A program made the translations under genes and the position numbers. The notes beneath the pieces are model-generated. The model ran no database searches, was not told where the DNA came from, and saw nothing but the letters and a program-made list of their open reading frames with translations. A stretch of 64,000 nucleotides of DNA, from the NCBI RefSeq assembly GCF_001723175.1, contig NC_064656.1, positions 744,001 to 808,000 on the forward strand, written 5' to 3'. Positions 35,661 through 46,810 of this stretch are shown here, piece after piece (the stretch's first letter is position 1; each line of letters starts with the position of its first letter). This DNA is from Penicillium oxalicum. Its lineage: Eukaryota; Ascomycota; Eurotiomycetes; Eurotiales; Aspergillaceae.

Positions 35661-36790
35661 ATGCCGTTATGCGGTCGCCAAAAAGTCGTCCAGCGCAAGA
35701 TGGTGCTGCTGTTAGTTGGGACCCGACCGTCTCCAGGTGGAAGTGCAGGCTTGTGCTTACGATTTCGATCACAGGGGCGACGGTGCCTGTGGCAAGACGT
35801 CGGCGCTGAATGTTTTCACAAGAGGGTGCGCAATCCTCGACCTTCCTCCCGGCCCCTGGGCTGTCTCTTAGCTAGCGTTCCCCACACGCCTTCCGAATGG
35901 AACTGAGAGCTAATGACCCTGAACATTTAGATTTTTCCCCACTGTCTAGTAAGACGACGTTTTGATTTCTCTATCGGACGACGGAAATGTCGCTGGGAGG
36001 GAAAATATACTAACAGGATTTCTCGGAGCTGTTGTGCAGTGAGCCTACGGTCTTTGGTAGGTCCAGCGCTCTGGAAACAAATGCCGGGACAAGAGCCCTG
36101 TTGCTGACTTGGTTCGATTTCAGAAAATTATGTCCATGGTATGTCAACCCCATCGAACTGAACCCCCCATCCGCCACAAGCCCAGATGCTGATTCGTTCA
36201 GATATCTTCGTGGACAATGTACACATGGAACTCTCCCTGTGGGATACAGCGGGACAGGAGGAATTCGATCGGTTACGGGCACTGTCCTACGAGGACACGC
36301 ATGTCTTGATGTTGTGCTTTAGTGTAAGAGCGACCAGCCGACGGCATTGGGAGCCAGGAACCGATCCGGGCCAGAGGGGGAAGTGCTGATAATTGATTGC
36401 AGGTCGACAGCCCCGACTCCTTCGAGAACGTCGGTTCCAAATGGATCGCTGAGATCAATGAGAATTGTCCCGGTGTCAAGGTCGTTCTGACTGCGCTGAA
36501 ATGCGACTTGAGAAAGGACGAGGAGATGAATGACAATCCCAACGCAATCACCTTCGAACAGGGCCTGGCCAAGGCCAAAGAGATCGGGGCAGTGAAATAT
36601 CTAGGTATGTCCTTTTCCTTCAGCTCTACGCTGTCCGCTTGACCATGCGCAGACTAACGATTTGGTACTAGAATGCTCGGCCGTCCAAAATCGCGGCATT
36701 CGAGAGAGCTTTTATGAGGCTGCCAAGGTTGCTCTCGAGGTGAAACCCGTGGGCGGAAACAATTCAGGCTCATCGTGTGTGATCCTATAA
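35661..36790 (+). CDS. rho3: Rho3-type small GTPase
   Basis: Eight exons: 35661-35710, 35775-35825, 35931-35948, 36040-36056, 36124-36138, 36202-36323, 36403-36604, 36672-36790. They give 197 residues. Seen: P-loop GDGACGKT (18-25), switch I YEPTVFENY with Mg-binding Thr43, switch II DTAGQEE (65-71), a TALKCDL guanine-specificity segment (TKxD equivalent), the SAK-like ECSAVQN motif and a C-terminal CAAX box CVIL, whose final Leu predicts geranylgeranylation. The acidic DVH-style insert and the GDGACGKT loop match the Rho3 subfamily, which directs exocytosis and actin polarity at hyphal tips. Exons 3-5 are only 18, 17 and 15 nt and encode the effector loop. The phases agree at every join, and the protein is fully conserved in pattern across them, so these micro-exons are well supported. 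It shares a divergent promoter region with csnB. Confidence 0.95.
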
Positions 36791-37269
36791 TCTACGGTGC
36801 TCTAGACTCTCTTCTCGCTCTGCTATCTCGAACCCGATATCCGCTCTCCGGGACGGACCGCCGCCGTGCGCGCGTCCAAATTTTCTTTCTTCGATCTCCT
36901 TTTTTTTTTGCTGTCACGCTCGTCGGCTGAATCTCCTTTGCATTTTTGTGTCATTGAATATATGATTGTGACGGACAAAGGGTCACTATCATGCATTGCT
37001 CCGTCGCGAGGATTTCTCGAAGCGTTCCAGCGAGGTTGGCTCTTTCTTCACCTCGCCTTGCTCCATTTTTTTTCTCACCCCATGTTTGGCTTCCTCCCGT
37101 GTCTACCTACCGGGCTGCCCATTCCCCCTTATTTACATAATGCTTATTGACTCGATAATTGTACGACTCTACCGTCATGGTCAGCGCTATACCTCGAGGA
37201 GCACGAACAAGATATGATGTCACGCACTGTAGATTGACCGCGAGGCAAAGACGATACTTTTCTCAAGGG
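36791..37269. other. Convergent intergenic region between rho3 and lip2
   Basis: Contains the two facing 3' regions. T-rich on the plus strand. No gene is seen. Confidence 0.5.
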
Positions 37270-38157
37270 TCATTTGATCAGATCCTCCTCTTGAACGGGA
37301 TAAACCTCTTCAATCCTCTCCCCGAGTCCATTCTTTCCTGCAAAATCCTGATTCACCCTCCGCACAAACGTACTCACAAAGTTACTCGCCACCTCATCAA
37401 CGCCCACTCCAGTAACACCCACCCCCTCCAAACTCGTCGCCTCCCTCCCCTCCAACCCACACGCGACAATCTGTCGCAAAAACCACATCGGCTCCTCCGT
37501 GACATTCAACCCGATTCCAAAGCTGCTGATATTCCTTCGTAGATGGACCCCCACCGCAGTGATCTTCTTGGGCAATCCCGACTGAGCCGCATTCGCATCG
37601 TCCGCCACCCACACCCCGGGGTCCTCCGTCGTGAACCCCTTGACCCCGTACGATTTCAACACGTCAATGACGCTATTCTCCAATACCCGGATGTGGCAGC
37701 GGGGAGTGAGATTAAGTCGCTTCAGGTCCAACACCGTGTATGCGACCATTTGGCCTGGGCCATGGTACGTCGTTTGACCACCGCGGAGAGTAGGGTGGTA
37801 TTCTGCTCGGGGAGGGTTCGCCCCTGACGGGGTCAGAAGCGCACGAATTGGCTCGAGAGGCGGAGGCAGGGACAGGTTGAATGGATCTCGGTCTTGAGGG
37901 CTGGTGTTGGAGGGGGGCAGGTCGCGGCGGCCGGTGGTGTAGACTGGGTTTGGGGTAAAGGTAATGATGGTGGGGTCCGGGGGTGGCGGGAGAGTCTTTT
38001 CCGCGGTGGAAGAGGAGGAGTGTGCATTGAGAGACGCTTGAGATGCTGGCGAGGCTAGTCGCTTGTGTTCGAGAAAGCGTGTGGCGAGCGCTTGTTGGAT
38101 TGCGGAGACTCGCGCAAAGGGCGTCGTATGGGGGAGGTGGAGGTGTGCGAGTCTCAT
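37270..38157 (-). CDS. LIP2: Lipoyl(octanoyl) transferase (LipB/Lip2)
   Basis: A single uninterrupted exon of 295 residues on the minus strand. The enzyme moves octanoyl groups from acyl carrier protein to lipoyl domains, the first step of protein lipoylation in mitochondria. Seen: RGGQTTYHGPGQ (substrate pocket), the lysine of KKITAVGVHLRR (Lys198) and the nucleophilic cysteine of VACGLEG (Cys233), the Cys/Lys pair of the LipB family. The N-terminus (MRLAHLHLPHTTPFARV) is basic and helical, consistent with a mitochondrial import signal. Fungal inserts rich in Pro/Ser occur at about residues 45-110. The frame stays open upstream to a TTG codon at 38211, which is not used here because a good ATG at 38157 precedes the conserved part. 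It lies tail-to-tail with rho3. Confidence 0.93.
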   Translation of the reverse strand: MRLAHLHLPHTTPFARVSAIQQALATRFLEHKRLASPASQASLNAHSSSSTAEKTLPPPPDPTIITFTPNPVYTTGRRDLPPSNTSPQDRDPFNLSLPPPLEPIRALLTPSGANPPRAEYHPTLRGGQTTYHGPGQMVAYTVLDLKRLNLTPRCHIRVLENSVIDVLKSYGVKGFTTEDPGVWVADDANAAQSGLPKKITAVGVHLRRNISSFGIGLNVTEEPMWFLRQIVACGLEGREATSLEGVGVTGVGVDEVASNFVSTFVRRVNQDFAGKNGLGERIEEVYPVQEEDLIK

Positions 38158-39280
38158 TGTTGTGAGGATTTGCCGCTTGTTGCGGGAGCTAGAAGGAAAA
38201 ATGCGCTTCAATTATAGCTGGATAATTGTAATGGTTGTTTTTTTTTTTTTAGTGCCAGAGGTGTCAAGTAGTTTTTTTTTCTTTTGGTCGAGGTTGAGAT
38301 TGAAAACCATCGGATTCCCTCGGAGAGCGTGAGGTTACGGAAACTTTTAGGTTGCGGAGAAAGACAGAGAGCTCCGCATTGATAAGGACCGGATAAGGCG
38401 TGACGGTGACGGGAAAGACGGCTGCATGCATACCTGCTGCGGCGACGGAATTTGGTACAAACCGCTCATACTCCGTCGCTTCCAAGTACATACTGTCACC
38501 CGCACGCTCCCTTTGTACATACCTTATCACCTCTGATGAATCTTACCTAGAATAGGTAATGCCTACAAAGTCATATACAGTGGGAGGGAAACCCGAGTCC
38601 TGTGGTAAATCTCGACTGAGCGAACATCACATCACGTAGATGGAGGATGCTTCATCTCGTTCGTCACTCGATTCCAAGATTTCCGACCAATCTTGAAGAA
38701 CTCGTTCAACCTCGAAAGGCAACCATTTAGTGTAAGTCAAGTCTATTACTGTGAGTCATAATACGTGTTCTGATCTATTCAGAATAGCAGACCCTGCCTA
38801 GCAGCTAGGTACTAGGAGGCAGCGCACCCTCGTACAGTCCCGCCCAGGACCACTCAATAGGTGTCTAGTAAAAATCTTCAAGCTACCTTCTTTTGAAGTC
38901 GTCTATGGCATAGCAACTAGATGTCAACTGAAAAGAGATATGGATCCATGTTGGTACCACTAGGTTGGCACCAGTACCATTTGTATCATGTACTACTCTC
39001 TCCGACAATATACTTACTTTCTAAATTTGGGCACCCACACACATTGTTCTTTCAAGTACCCCTTTACTAGCTGTACGACAGAGTAAGCACCTGTACCCTG
39101 TCGGATCGGTTAGTGGAAGCTTTTCACGACATAATAAGTAAACATCTACAACACAATTAGACTGAGATTTGAAAAAATAGCCCACAGTCCAGACACACTA
39201 TCAGTGCCGAGTGCCAGATCTCCACCTGAAACAATTCCATTTCTTCCATTTGATCGCTTCTCCCCCCCCAAACCCAGAGG
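38158..39280. other. Intergenic region, TA-rich in the middle
   Basis: The part near 38.15-38.5 kb is probably the lip2 promoter. The part at about 38.55-39.1 kb is TA-rich with many GTAC-like words and no coding signal. Confidence 0.5.
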
Positions 39281-40135
39281 CTATACCCCGTTGACAAGAC
39301 CTTCTTGGGAGGTCTCGGAAGGCAGCAGGATCCAGTCACGTACTCCGCCCGTCCAATCGGCAATACGACCCTCGCGCACCCGCACAGTCACGACACGCAC
39401 GTCGCCCTCAATGGTCATGCTGGGCCGCCGGGCCGCGGTATTGCTGTGCTGTTGTTGCCCTTGTCCGAAGATGTTGATCTCCTCTTCCTCGAAGGTGTTG
39501 TTCTCCAGGTGGCGCTCCTTGCACCAGCGCTCCTCCTCGGAACCGGGTTCCAAGAAGCGTGCCTGGCCCGTGATGGTGGTGGAAATACTAGACAGGGCAC
39601 TGGTGTTCAAGTTCAACAGCAGGCTGGCCAAAGAGGACCGGGTCGCGGCGGGTGGGGGAGAGCCGTCCCGTTCACCCTGCCCACTCGGCGCCCGAGTTGG
39701 GGGACGATGGGACACCCAGTCGTGCACAAGCAGAGAAACCCGTGGGTTGGAAAGGAGATGGTTTGTTTTGCGGGATGCAGTGTTTGTGGTCATGATGATG
39801 GTCGGATACGGGTCGAAGGGGGTTGATGGCAGGTAGGTGTAAGACATCAATGAGATGTGAGGGGTCAGATTGTCACATGTTGCCAGATGCAGCTGTCGGT
39901 TGTATTGGTCAATTAGGTCAATCAAAGTCAATGGCGAGAGACCTCATCCCGATGCTATCGGAAAGAACAAGCGAACCCGACAACGGGCTTTCTTAGTCGG
40001 CCGTGGTGGAACACTTACAAAGCGGGAGTTCTTCAGGCAGGACACCACCTCCGAAGGTAGAGACGTTGCCTCATGGGGGTGAGTGGTTGTCGCAGAGGGT
40101 TCATAGGAGAGTGGAGGATTGATCGAGTCCGCCAT
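39281..40135 (-). CDS. PNPOx-like FMN-binding split-barrel protein
   Basis: Two exons, 40135-40019 and 39892-39281, encode 242 residues. Seen: a start of MADSINPP, a conserved LHLATCDNLTPHISLMSYTYL strand region, MTTNTASRKTNHLLSNPRVSLLVHDW (the split-barrel core), a RFLEPGSEEERWCKERHLENN segment and a C-terminal VRVVTVRVREGRIADWTGGVRDW. This matches the fungal family of yeast YLR456W/YPR172W, annotated as putative pyridoxamine-5-phosphate oxidases. True PNPOx activity is not shown for these relatives, so the function is best given as FMN-binding domain protein. A Ser/Pro/Gly insert (SGQGERDGSPPPAATRSS) splits the barrel, as seen in some fungal members. The intron (126 nt) has a GTAAGT donor. 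No targeting signal is evident. Confidence 0.78.
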
Positions 40136-41961
40136 ATTGATAACAGGGCAAGTCACACAGGGTCTAGCGCACAAGGAAGAAGAACGGTCGCCGTGGACAA
40201 TCGTCCGGTCTGGAAGAGCCGGGGCGTGGGGTGATCATTTTGCCGGGCGGTAAGTGAGCACCATCGACGTCATTCTATTGGCGTATCGCGATGGCTGTGA
40301 CAGATCCGCCTTTTGCGTGTTTTCCACAGCTGGGTGGATGCCGCGTCGTCTGATGGCATTGGAGTGGGTTGTAATTGGTGTATTGTACAGTACAGGGCAA
40401 TTGTCCATGGGTCACGGAATCCAGAGAGATTCAAGTCTGCGGTAGCAGTGATCATGGTAAGTAAATGAAGACTCAAATGGTCAGAGTCTTCTTTCACTCT
40501 TCGAGATATCGCCTCATTACGCCCTGATTCTGCCCTTCACACTTTATCGTTTGTCCAGGAGGCCGAAAATACCGTGAAGACAATCTGGAATGTGGAGTCA
40601 TGTCTGCCCGACGATTCGCCAAAGGGCTTGGAACGATGTGCGGAATCGATGATGATCACCCGTCACTCAGTGTTATGTTTACACAATACGGTACAGGAAT
40701 CTCCGTAGCTCTGAGCTTCGCAGAGCGGAATCATGCTGTCGATGAGTCCATAGTACGTACGTACTAGGAAGCCCCCTTGGTACCTTCGTGATGATTGGAC
40801 ACCGCCACAGATACCGATACGGTATTTTAATGTCATCATGACTTGAGGATCCGACACACAACTGGTCTGCGGTTGCCCAGCACTCAACGAAATGTTTTAT
40901 AAACAGACAGTTCTCCCTCGGTCCCTGAATAAGAGCCGCCACGTAACATCTGTTCGATCTTGCTGCTTGATTGGCCATCCCATCATCATCAACTCCACGA
41001 AATTGCCACCCCTGCGAGTCTGGCTCCCGTCCTGCATCCCAATTGTTGGAACCTTCAGTACGAGTGTATCGTTGCCGAAGCTTGGGCCCATTGAGCTCCC
41101 AAGGGCCCTACCCGCAAAGCTCCTTTCCCCGCATCTCCCGCCCCCGGAGCTCCAACTCCAGGCTGGTCGGGTATTCCTTCAGACGCTCTCTGGTTCGTGG
41201 TAAGCTCTTGTTGTTCGCTGGTTGTATTACCGTTCCACCGACGATCGGATTGTAATCTCCTTGTCCACGTCTCATCACCTCTCGTCCTTTCGAGTCGTCC
41301 AATTCGGAGCTTTGTCCTCCGCGGTCACCTCACCACCACCGTGTCTAGGTACTGGAAGACCCGTCCTCTAAGAGCGCTCCTGAACACGACGGTATTGTAC
41401 CATACGACAACCTGACAGGGTATATTGAGTGACCTGCAGTATATTGGCAAAGTGCTGCACACTTGCACAGTCTGACCCAGCTGCCATCCTGCATCCGGAC
41501 GCCCGGATGCCAGTGGCCGCACTGTAGCTCTCTCTTCTTCCATCACTCTGCCACTCTGCCCCTCTTCTTACCCCATTCTGACACCCTGAGCTTTCTCCTC
41601 ATTGCGACCTTAGCCTCTTCATTCGTGGGCTGTCTCCTCCCCCCCGTTAGTCACCCTCTTCACGTGTTGGGTGTCCATCGACGACCCCGGATTTGAATCC
41701 CCACATCCATCTCCTGTTTCTCCCTCCCCAAAAGGCCTGCTTGCCTCCAACAAGCTTCATCGATCTGAGACGCTCTCCCAGCTTCTCCCGCTTCCGTACC
41801 AACCCACGCTTTCTTGTGCATTTCCTTGCATCTCTCCCATTCTTGACAGGTCGCCCATCCCTTTGGTCCTGGGTTGTTCTCAAAGGAGCTCGCCTGTTCC
41901 CCGTCCATATCCATCGTTGCTGAACTACACTGTCATCTCGTTGCTGAACTACACTGTCATC
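40136..41961. other. Divergent promoter region, PNPOx-like gene to NIPSNAP gene
   Basis: 1.8 kb between outward-facing start codons. No gene is supported. The NIPSNAP side is pyrimidine-rich, contains the 24-bp tandem duplication listed below and leaves an open frame reaching the start codon, although no in-frame ATG precedes it. Confidence 0.5.
41914..41961. repeat. Perfect 24-bp tandem duplication ending at the NIPSNAP ATG
   Basis: The two copies, 41914-41937 and 41938-41961, are identical, and the second ends one base before the start codon A. The unit contains TTGCTGAACTACACTGTCAT. Confidence 0.95.
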
Positions 41962-43234
41962 ATGTTGGGCCCGCGTCTGATCCGTCCGGCGACGACCGCG
42001 CTGACGCGACCGTTCAGCTCCTCCGTCGCGGCGTACCGCGCGCCTTCCATCAGAGACCTGACCGCGAATTCGACGGAGGAGTTCAACCGCCGGCAGAAAG
42101 AGTTTCGCGAGAACCTCGAGGAGGCTCGCAAGAGAAAAGAACTGCAAGAGAGTCAGTCTGTCGATGCTTCTGCTTCTGCCCCTGCATCCTCCTTCTCTTC
42201 CTTTGATCCTACTTCCCGTGAGTCTGCTCCCACTGCTCCGCACGTGAGCAATGCGAGCTTTTACGAACGAGTTCGCCCCGCTTATGACGCCGCGGAGACG
42301 CTTGACCATGGGGCACTGGGCTCACTCGCCATGCACCGCTATCTAGGAGAAGAAACCACTGCGGAGTCCGGGTCGAAGCGCGGCCCTCTATCTTCCCTGA
42401 TCTACGGTACCAAGGAGGGTCAGCACTTCGACAAGGATATCGAGCGATCTTTCTCGCAGGTCCTCGCCCGTGGCAAATATGTCCACTCGATCGTCTTTCA
42501 CGAAGTCAAGCCCGACAAGGTGGACGAGTACGTGGACTTGGTCGGCCAGTGGTACCCTCGCATGGCGGGTGCCGAGGAGAACCGCGTCAACCTCGTGGGC
42601 AGTTGGCGCACTCAGGTCGGCGACAACGACACGTTCGGTACGTCAACCCTCTTTGCTTTCCCATCCTCCCGCTTTTGGTTTATGGGTGATGGCAGAATGC
42701 TCGGCTAACTAAATGGCCTCTCTCTCGTGGTGGTTCCCGTGCGAATTAGTTCACATTTGGGAATATCAAAGGTATGAGGGCTACCATGCCTCTCTACACA
42801 ACATTGCCAGTCATCCCGAGTTCCCCGACTTTGACCGCAAGCTCAAGAGCTTGATCAAGAGCAAGAAGACCTCGTTGATGCAGGAGTTCTCCTTCTGGCC
42901 CACCACCCCGCCCCGGAAGCTGGGCGGTTTGTTCGAACTTCGATCGTACACCCTCCACCCCGGTAACCTGTTGGAATGGGAGACGCATTGGCGTCGGGGT
43001 CTGCACGCCCGACGGGAGGTGATGGAGGGAGTGGGTGCATGGTTTGTGCAGATTGGTGATCTCAACACGGTCCATCATCTGTGGCAGTTTGCCAACCTGG
43101 AGGAGCGAAAGGTCCGCCGGGAGCAGTCCTGGGGGGTGGAAGGTTGGGCGGAGACGGTGCATAAGACGGTTCCTTTGATCCAGAGCATGCAAAGTCGGAT
43201 TCTGGTCCCGATGCCGTGGAGCCCCGTCGGTTAA
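41962..43234 (+). CDS. NIPSNAP family protein, probably mitochondrial
   Basis: Two exons, 41962-42637 and 42750-43234, encode 386 residues. Seen: an N-terminal basic, Ser-rich presequence (MLGPRLIRPATTALTRPFSSSV) typical of a mitochondrial signal, a variable Ser/Ala-rich part (about 60-100), then two ferredoxin-like NIPSNAP repeats: one around the SIVFHEVKPDKVDEYVDLVGQWYP segment, the other around LFELRSYTLHPGNLLEWETHWRRGL with MPWSPVG near the end. The intron (GTACGT to AATTAG, 112 nt) joins NDTF to VHIWEYQRYEGY. In animals NIPSNAP proteins sit in mitochondria and act in mitophagy; fungal roles are poorly known. A possible small intron near CCCGTGAGTC (about 42217) was considered, but the open frame through it is long and plausible. 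Confidence 0.85.
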
Positions 43235-44953
43235 ACGGAGGGCACCCTGGCCCCCTCCTCTTCCACGGAGAGGAGTGCGTCTTTACTGATTGGTGGTGAC
43301 CCTCTCTCCGTCGTGGCATCTTCTCACGAGATCGTGTGGCGTTCCCTGCGGTCCCAATCGTTCCTGCGCGATGGCCTGGCCCTCCCGCACAAACGCTCTC
43401 GAAGCGCTCTCGAGCAAGGTGGAGCTGTTTGATGATGCTGTCATGGTCCACTGTCCCATAGTTCTCATCCAGACCAGGAATGATATATAGCACATCCATT
43501 TTAGTCTTCCCCTTTCCCGCTGTATACCATCTCCTCTTCCCCCTCCCTCCCTCCCTCCTTTCGAAAACGAGTAGAGATGACTTGCATTGTCCGATGCTCC
43601 ATTTTTGACCCGTCTGGGTGTCGGATCACCCCACCCTTCTCGTTCTCTCGAGGTGGTCGATCGCTTCCCCTTGTAATGCATTGCAGTGTCCTCTTTGGAA
43701 GTATCACCGTCACCGCATCGAACTACTGCATGGGTGTGGACTGCGGGTATGGACTGCGGACCACAAGGGTTCACTTGTGACAGCCAGCCGGTCCTACCTT
43801 GCTTCCGGGCGACATCATGGCGCCTGGTAGAGGCCAGTCATACGCGAGTGGCTCCATAGGCTGATGCGTTTCTCTCTGGGATAGTAGAAGTACTACGACA
43901 CTGGGATGGGGGAGGTTTCTTCATTAAAGCGAAAGAGAGAAGCCTCTTTGGGGTCCCTCGTGTGACTGGCCTGGTTGGTCCACCGTTGCACGTGGCCTCT
44001 CGACTGCGACAAGATTCGGGTTGTGATAAATTCGCGTGGGCCAGACCGGGCGTCATAGGCTGAAGCCACGCCATGGCCACGCAAACCCACCCTTTGAGAC
44101 TATCCGTTGTAGGGCCTCTCTCTCGGAGCAAGAACATCAATAAACATGGGCAAATGAGGTCTGTCACGATGTTAGGACACGACCACATTCATCGTTCTCG
44201 ATTTCTCCGGGTCCCGTAATGAGAGGGTGTCCACTCTCAGATCGGTCGGAGCGATGGCCTCTGACGCAAGAAGAAACACAAGTGCCGTCACGCATTGTTT
44301 ACTGCCCACGCCCAGTGCCCACCCTCCCCGACTGCGTCTCGCCCGAACGGCTCCGTGGGCGTCACTCCGGGGTCCCCCTCCCCCCAATCCATGGCGCCCG
44401 CTGGTGATCCGCTCCGCTTCCCCCCCAACACCTGCGGGGCCCTTTTTTTTTGCCAGACTCGAGCCGCTTGTTCGTATTTTTCTTTTCCTTCTCTCTTCTT
44501 TGTTTGTTCTGTTCCCCTACTGCTCCGCCAGGTCTTCCACTTTACCTCACGACGTTACGAATTTTCTTTCCCCGGTCTCGGTCTTGCGCGCCCTTTTTAG
44601 AAGCTCTGAACTTCTCCCGTTGCCAGTATCACCTTGACCGACTTCGCGTTGTGTTTTTTTTTCGAGATCCCGCGGTGTCACTGCTACTGGAGCTTGTCTG
44701 GAACAGGTTCATTGTGTCCAATTCAGAAGGATTGGAGCGCATTGGAAGCGGCGCAGAGTGCAGAGCGCGAATTGTCAAGGCGACAATACACCAAAAGAAA
44801 AAAATCAACAGAATAAACCCCTCAAGGCCAGCGTAGCTTCGAGCTCGATTTGGTCCGCTGCTGGAATTGATCCAGTCCACCGGGTGAGATCAACACGATC
44901 AGACACGGGTATACAACCTCGAATAAGACCTCGGCTGTGGATTACTCGCAAAC
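43235..44953. other. Intergenic region and leader of the phosphotransferase gene
   Basis: No gene is supported in 1.7 kb. It contains T/C-rich stretches at about 44440-44680 that resemble the 5' leader and promoter of the downstream gene. Confidence 0.5.
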
Positions 44954-46810
44954 ATGGTGTACATTCGGCAACAAGTGTTGCCCAACTTACGCAATTACAA
45001 GTATGCGGGTGTGGATCATTCATTGGTCAGTCGCTATATCTTGAAGCCCTTTTACAGCAAGTGTGTGATCAATCTGTTCCCCATGAACATGGCGTAAGTG
45101 ATTGCCCATATCCAACAAAAATCTCTTGGTGATTCCTCGCGGTGGTAGGCTGGCTGGGCCCAGTCGCTGGACGAGCGACGGGCCCAGCTTTGGCCAGAGT
45201 TTTTCCTCCGGGCCCTCGCTGGTCGTGACGGAGGTCTGTCATGCGCAGAGAACCATATTGGCTAATCGTGCTTTGGTTGCTGTGGCTTTGCAGACCCAAT
45301 CTCGTAAGTCCAATTGACCCGGTGTGTCCTCTCGCGGTCTTCGAACCCGAGACGGACGGTGAAGCGCTGTATGAGCTCAAGATTGATTGTCATCGACTAG
45401 ATTACTTTGACTGGATTCATGTTCGTCGTCTTCAATTTCTTGACCGTGATGTGGTACAATCCAAACATGGATACGGACTGCCCACCATGGGTTTACGCAA
45501 GTTGCGCCATTGGCATGTTCCTGTATCAGACCTTTGATGCTGTGGATGGCATGCAAGCGTAAGATCCCACTGGTTACATACATGTTCCCCCCAATCAACA
45601 CGACCGAGTACTGATCTTGGTGTAGACGGAGAACACGACAAAGTGGACCGCTAGGCGAGCTCTTTGATCACAGTAAGTCACCTTGGAATCGGCAACCTCG
45701 TCGCGCAGAGGACCCCTCGCACTGGGAAGCTAACGATTTCATTCAGGCGTGGATGCGTGCAACACCGCCCTGGGAGTGCTTATCTTCGCGGCTGCCATGA
45801 ATTTGGGAAACTCTTGGATGACTATTTTGTGTCTCTTTGGATGTACGTTCCTCTATCTTTGTTTTATTCGAGAAGGATACCTCCCTCTAACTTGTTATTC
45901 AGCAACCATGACCTTTTACGTGCAAACATGGGACGAGTACTACACCAAGGTTCTGACTCTCGGTGTAATCTCTGGCCCGGTGGAGGGTGTCCTGACCCTT
46001 TGCGCGGTCTACGCCATTACCGCCTACCAGGGTGGAGGTAGCTTCTGGCACCAGCCTATGCTGGAGACCTTTGGGGTGGCCAAGCCCAGCTTCCTCTCGG
46101 AACAAGTGTACAGAATGCCCTTCACTCAATGGTACCTCGTTTACGGCGCCTTTGTGCTGTTCTTCGCCACTGGCTCCAGCATCTGGCATGTCATGCAGGT
46201 GCGCCGCCAGCGTGGCCAAGACCCATACACCCCGCTCTATGGCCTGTTGCCCATGATTGCGATCTGGACCCTGACCCCGGCCTATCTCTACCTGCAACCG
46301 GTGATCCTGGAGAACTACTCCATCCCCTTCAGCCTATACGTTGGTCTAGTCAATGCCTACGCGGTTGGCCGGATGATCGTCGGTCACCTGGTGCAGTCTG
46401 GCTTCCCGTACCATAATATTCTGCTGTATCCCCTGGCCCTTGCTGTCCTGGACAGTGCCGGATCAGCGGCCAATCTGTGGGCCGCTCCTCTCCTCGGACA
46501 GGGTCCCTATCAGATCATGTTCGTATTGGGATGCCTGGGCTTGTCAATCGGTATCTATGGAAGCTTCGTGGTAAGTTGTTGTCCGATTGCCCGCTCCCTC
46601 CCCTTACCCGCAGAGCAGAGCCTCGCACAAGGAAGTCAACACATCACTAACCCCCGGGCCCTGTAGTACGACGTGATTACCACCATCTGCGACTACAACG
46701 ATATTTGGTGTCTGACCATCAAGCACCCCTTCGTCGAGGAGACCGAGCGCAAAGATCTGGGCGACGCGATGAAGCTCTCGGTCGATTCAGAGCAGAAGAA
46801 GACCTTGTAG
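44954..46810 (+). CDS. ept1: Cholinephosphotransferase/ethanolaminephosphotransferase
   Basis: Seven exons: 44954-45093, 45294-45303, 45401-45558, 45626-45672, 45747-45842, 45903-46570, 46667-46810. They give 420 residues. The enzyme transfers phosphocholine or phosphoethanolamine from its CDP-alcohol to diacylglycerol in the ER/Golgi, the last step of the Kennedy pathway. Seen: LPNLRNYKYAGVDHSLVSRYIL near the N-terminus, the CDP-alcohol phosphatidyltransferase motif DAVDGMQAR-x8-G-x3-D-x3-D (Asp96, Asp99, Asp117, Asp121) followed by CNTALG, and multiple membrane helices. The motif is divided by two introns, and exon 2 is only 10 nt (PNL plus one base). Splicing phases match throughout. Whether it prefers choline, ethanolamine or both cannot be read; single fungal enzymes often do both. 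A 17-base G run follows the stop by 43 bases. Confidence 0.95.

Noticed and set aside
38158..38211. N-terminal extension of the octanoyltransferase from a TTG codon
   Set aside because: The extension is basic, but there is no ATG and the protein beginning at 38157 already has a plausible mitochondrial signal.
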